Positions 6,275 through 8,329 of a stretch of DNA of 8,329 bases are shown here, piece after piece. The number at the start of each line of letters is the position of its first letter. Position 1 is the stretch's first letter. The notes beneath the pieces were generated by a model. The model was given only the letters and a program-made list of their open reading frames with translations, ran no database searches and was not told the DNA's origin. The translations under genes and the position numbers were made by a program. The stretch covers positions 1 to 8,329 of the forward strand of contig CACZQA010000057.1 of NCBI GenBank assembly GCA_902783175.1, in the 5' to 3' direction. This DNA is from an uncultured Coriobacteriaceae bacterium (GTDB taxonomy: Bacteria > Actinomycetota > Coriobacteriia > Coriobacteriales > QAMH01).

Positions 6275-8329
6275 TCACCCCTTCTTCCGAATGATCCGGT
6301 GCTTGTCGTCGCGGTAGAACGCGAGGATGACCACGCCGACCGCCGAGCAGATGGCGGAAAGGATGAACATGCCCTTGAAGCCCTCGTTGAGGGTCTGCTG
6401 GAACACCTTCTGGATGGTCGGCGCCTCCTCGTCGATTTCCGCGAGGTAGTTTTGCCCACCTTCGTCGAAGCGGTCCGGTATCGCGGCCTTCACCGCTTCC
6501 ATCTTGTCGATCGTGTCCGCCAACTCGGCGCGGCCATCCTTCATCTGGGTGAGCGCGGTCTTCATCTTTGCCATGCCGGACTCGATGCCTGCAATGCCCT
6601 TGCGAATGCCCGCGGCGCCGGCCTCGATGCCGGATACGCCCTGCTCCATCCCCGACACGGCGCCCTTCATCTCGGAGACTGCGGTGTTGATGCCGTCGAT
6701 GCCCTCCTGCATCTGCGCGGAAGCTTGCTGCAGCCCCGCGAGCGCCTTCTCGAGCCCCTCCTTCTGTTCGGCGGGCGTTCCCTCGGGCAGGTGGTCGAGC
6801 GCGCTCTGCATCGCGGTCACCTTGGCATCGACCTCAGCCTTGGCGTCTTTCATCGTCTGCGCCTGGTCTTGCATGGTCGAGATCTTGCCGTTCATCGTCT
6901 CGATGCTGCCGCGCATCTTTGCCGCCTGGCTGTCCATATCCTCGGCCTGCGCGGTCATCTCGGATTTCTTGTCGCGCATCTCGGACAGGCTTCCCTTCAT
7001 CTCTGCGATGGAGTCGTCGAGCTTGCCCAGTCCCTCGTTCATCTTGTCCAGACCCGTGTCGATGCCCTGCAGCGCCTCGGCCTCGAGCTGCGGCTTGATC
7101 TGGTCGTAGATCTCGGTCGACATGTCCTTGACCGTGGCGACGATGGTCGTGACGTCGGAGTCCTGGAGCCGCTGCTTCATCTCGTCCGAGACCGTCACGT
7201 CGTACTTTGAGTCGGTGTCGCTCATGTCCATCTCGATGTGCGTGTACGACGACATCTTGGGGATGTCCACGCCGTCGAGCATGTCGGCCGTGTCCTCGTC
7301 GGCCTTCATGTCGGCCACGCGCTGGTCGAGTTCCTCGGCGTAGGGCAGCTCGCTGATGGTCACCTCGGTGGGCAGGACCTCCATGATGTTGTCCTGCATG
7401 GCAAGACCCGCGTGGGCGATGAACGCGACCATGATGGCCGGGGCGATGGCCGTCCCAATCGAGCGCACGAGCGAAAGCGTCGCCAGCGCGGAGTTGGACT
7501 CAGACTCGTCGGTCTTTGCGAGCATCATGTAGTTGAGCGGCGTGCCCATGATGAACCCGATGCCCAGGCCGCTTAACGCCATGCTGATGCACACGTTGAG
7601 AAGCGTCGGATACTCGCAGGTCACGAACGCCATGAACAGCGAGCCCGCGACCGACACCAGAAACCCGAAGGCCAAGATGGGCTTGACGCCGATCTTGTCG
7701 ATGAGCTTGCCCGAAAGCGGTGCGCCAAAGCCTGTGAACACGCCGAGGATGATGAGGAAGTAGCCGCCGGAGCCCGAGCGCATCATCATGGCGTTCTCGC
7801 AGAACTGCGGCGCGAACAGCGTGCCCATCATGATGATGCCCGTGGTGATCGAGCACAGGAGCGTGATGACGATGTCGCGGTCCTTGAAATATGCGAGGTT
7901 CATGATCGGGTCTGCCGCGCGATGCTCGGCCGCGATGAAGACCGGAACCAGCACGAGAAACGCGAGGAGGAACGGATAGACGTCCGTCGACGTGATCGAA
8001 GTGGACAGCTCGAAGAAATCGATGTTCTTCAGGCCGTACATGAGCGAGAGCACCATGACCGTGAGCACTGCGGTGCCCAGTCCGTCGATGGGCTTGACCT
8101 CGTCTTCTTTGGTGTTGGGAATCTTGAACAGGCCCGCGACCAGGATGAACAGGCAGATTGGAATGTTCACGTAGAAGATGAACTGCCAGTTGGTCGAGCC
8201 GGCGACGTCGAGGATAAAGCTCCCCGCCGTCGATCCGAGTATTGAGGCCACGCCGTAGATGCCGCCGACCAGGCCAAGCGCCATGCCGCGCTTCTCGGGC
8301 GGGAACGCGGTGCCGAACTCAGCCGTGGC
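6275..8329 (-). CDS. DHA2-family MFS exporter with a giant extracytoplasmic coiled-coil loop (5' end missing)
   Basis: A drug/proton-antiporter-type MFS permease of the 14-helix EmrB/QacA (DHA2) class, expected to export a lipophilic compound using the proton gradient. The frame is open to the right edge; the ATG at 8284 is internal, since in-frame ATAEFGTAFPPEKRG precedes it and is typical DHA2 sequence. Numbering from that Met, ten helices are visible (about 1-26, 32-53, 66-88, 101-122, 136-161, 173-196, 201-221, 228-255, 266-293, 639-657), fitting helices 5-14; NWQFIFYVNIPI before helix 6 is a family hallmark. The loop between helices 13 and 14 is about 340 residues (297-636) and should face outward. 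It consists of an unassigned segment (297-406), a heptad arm (407-497), a 12-residue turn (498-509), a second heptad arm (510-600) and a short linker. The C-terminus RDDKHRIIRKKG is basic, consistent with a cytoplasmic end. Substrate unknown; no partner adapter gene is visible. Confidence 0.9.
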   Translation of the reverse strand, partial: ATAEFGTAFPPEKRGMALGLVGGIYGVASILGSTAGSFILDVAGSTNWQFIFYVNIPICLFILVAGLFKIPNTKEDEVKPIDGLGTAVLTVMVLSLMYGLKNIDFFELSTSITSTDVYPFLLAFLVLVPVFIAAEHRAADPIMNLAYFKDRDIVITLLCSITTGIIMMGTLFAPQFCENAMMMRSGSGGYFLIILGVFTGFGAPLSGKLIDKIGVKPILAFGFLVSVAGSLFMAFVTCEYPTLLNVCISMALSGLGIGFIMGTPLNYMMLAKTDESESNSALATLSLVRSIGTAIAPAIMVAFIAHAGLAMQDNIMEVLPTEVTISELPYAEELDQRVADMKADEDTADMLDGVDIPKMSSYTHIEMDMSDTDSKYDVTVSDEMKQRLQDSDVTTIVATVKDMSTEIYDQIKPQLEAEALQGIDTGLDKMNEGLGKLDDSIAEMKGSLSEMRDKKSEMTAQAEDMDSQAAKMRGSIETMNGKISTMQDQAQTMKDAKAEVDAKVTAMQSALDHLPEGTPAEQKEGLEKALAGLQQASAQMQEGIDGINTAVSEMKGAVSGMEQGVSGIEAGAAGIRKGIAGIESGMAKMKTALTQMKDGRAELADTIDKMEAVKAAIPDRFDEGGQNYLAEIDEEAPTIQKVFQQTLNEGFKGMFILSAICSAVGVVILAFYRDDKHRIIRKKG
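6485..6757 (-). repeat. Heptad-repeat arm 2 of the exporter loop (13 x 21 bp)
   Basis: Encodes residues 510-600 (numbered from the Met at 8284), 13 consecutive heptads without insertion or deletion, for example GMEQGVS, GIEAGAA, GIRKGIA, GIESGMA. The second position is always Leu, Met or Ile, and the sixth is mostly aliphatic or Ala, giving a canonical a/d coiled-coil pattern. Six of these heptads start with Gly. In the DNA this appears as degenerate 21-bp periodicity. Confidence 0.85.
6794..7066 (-). repeat. Heptad-repeat arm 1 of the exporter loop (13 x 21 bp)
   Basis: Encodes residues 407-497 (numbered from the Met at 8284), again exactly 13 uninterrupted heptads, such as KMNEGLG, EMKGSLS, KMRGSIE, TMNGKIS. 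Position two is Met in ten of the 13 and Ile, Leu or Val in the rest. It ends at a turn with prolines at 500 and 504 that links it to arm 2. Confidence 0.85.

Noticed and set aside
6485..7066. The 21-bp periodicity as a CRISPR or non-coding tandem repeat.
   Set aside because: The units are degenerate, have no spacers and keep perfect reading frame; they are explained by protein heptads.
6242..7210. A 322-codon plus-strand frame with repeated LH/HLG-type segments opposite the exporter.
   Set aside because: The apparent protein repeats are only the antisense reading of the 21-bp heptad codons of the exporter loop.
8282..8284. ATG at 8284 as the true start of the MFS exporter.
   Set aside because: The frame continues upstream to the window edge with typical DHA2 sequence, and four N-terminal helices would be missing, so this Met is internal.

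Overview
The window is GC-rich and densely coded. It most resembles a gut Coriobacteriia genome (Eggerthellaceae type, such as Eggerthella, Slackia or Adlercreutzia). This inference rests on the pairing of a molybdopterin oxidoreductase operon with a divergently transcribed LuxR-type regulator carrying about 12 membrane helices, an arrangement common in that group. No rRNA, tRNA, insertion sequence or CRISPR array was seen.

Left part (1-4451, minus strand): a complete dmsA-dmsB-dmsC set followed by a torD/dmsD-like chaperone gene that runs off the left edge. Together they encode a Tat-exported molybdenum reductase (DmsA), its four-cluster iron-sulfur subunit (DmsB), a menaquinol-oxidising membrane anchor (DmsC) and the maturation chaperone. 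This is an anaerobic respiratory system for DMSO or a similar S- or N-oxide. Gaps are 17 bp (A-B), 2 bp (B-C) and 65 bp (C-D). The last gap holds a strong hairpin that may lower chaperone expression.

Middle (4452-4721): a 270-bp divergent control region. It contains GTCACA repeats one helical turn apart, a perfect 12-bp palindrome and an inverted-repeat cluster. To its right, 4722-6239 (plus) encodes a 505-residue protein with about 12 predicted membrane helices and a C-terminal LuxR-type helix-turn-helix, probably the local membrane-bound regulator of the dms operon.

Right part (6275-8329, minus strand, convergent with the regulator): most of a 14-helix DHA2-family MFS exporter whose start lies beyond the right edge. 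Its loop between helices 13 and 14 is about 340 residues long. Inside it are two arms of exactly 13 uninterrupted heptads each, joined by a 12-residue proline-containing turn. This looks like a built-in antiparallel coiled-coil hairpin projecting outside the membrane, and it is the most unusual item in the window.
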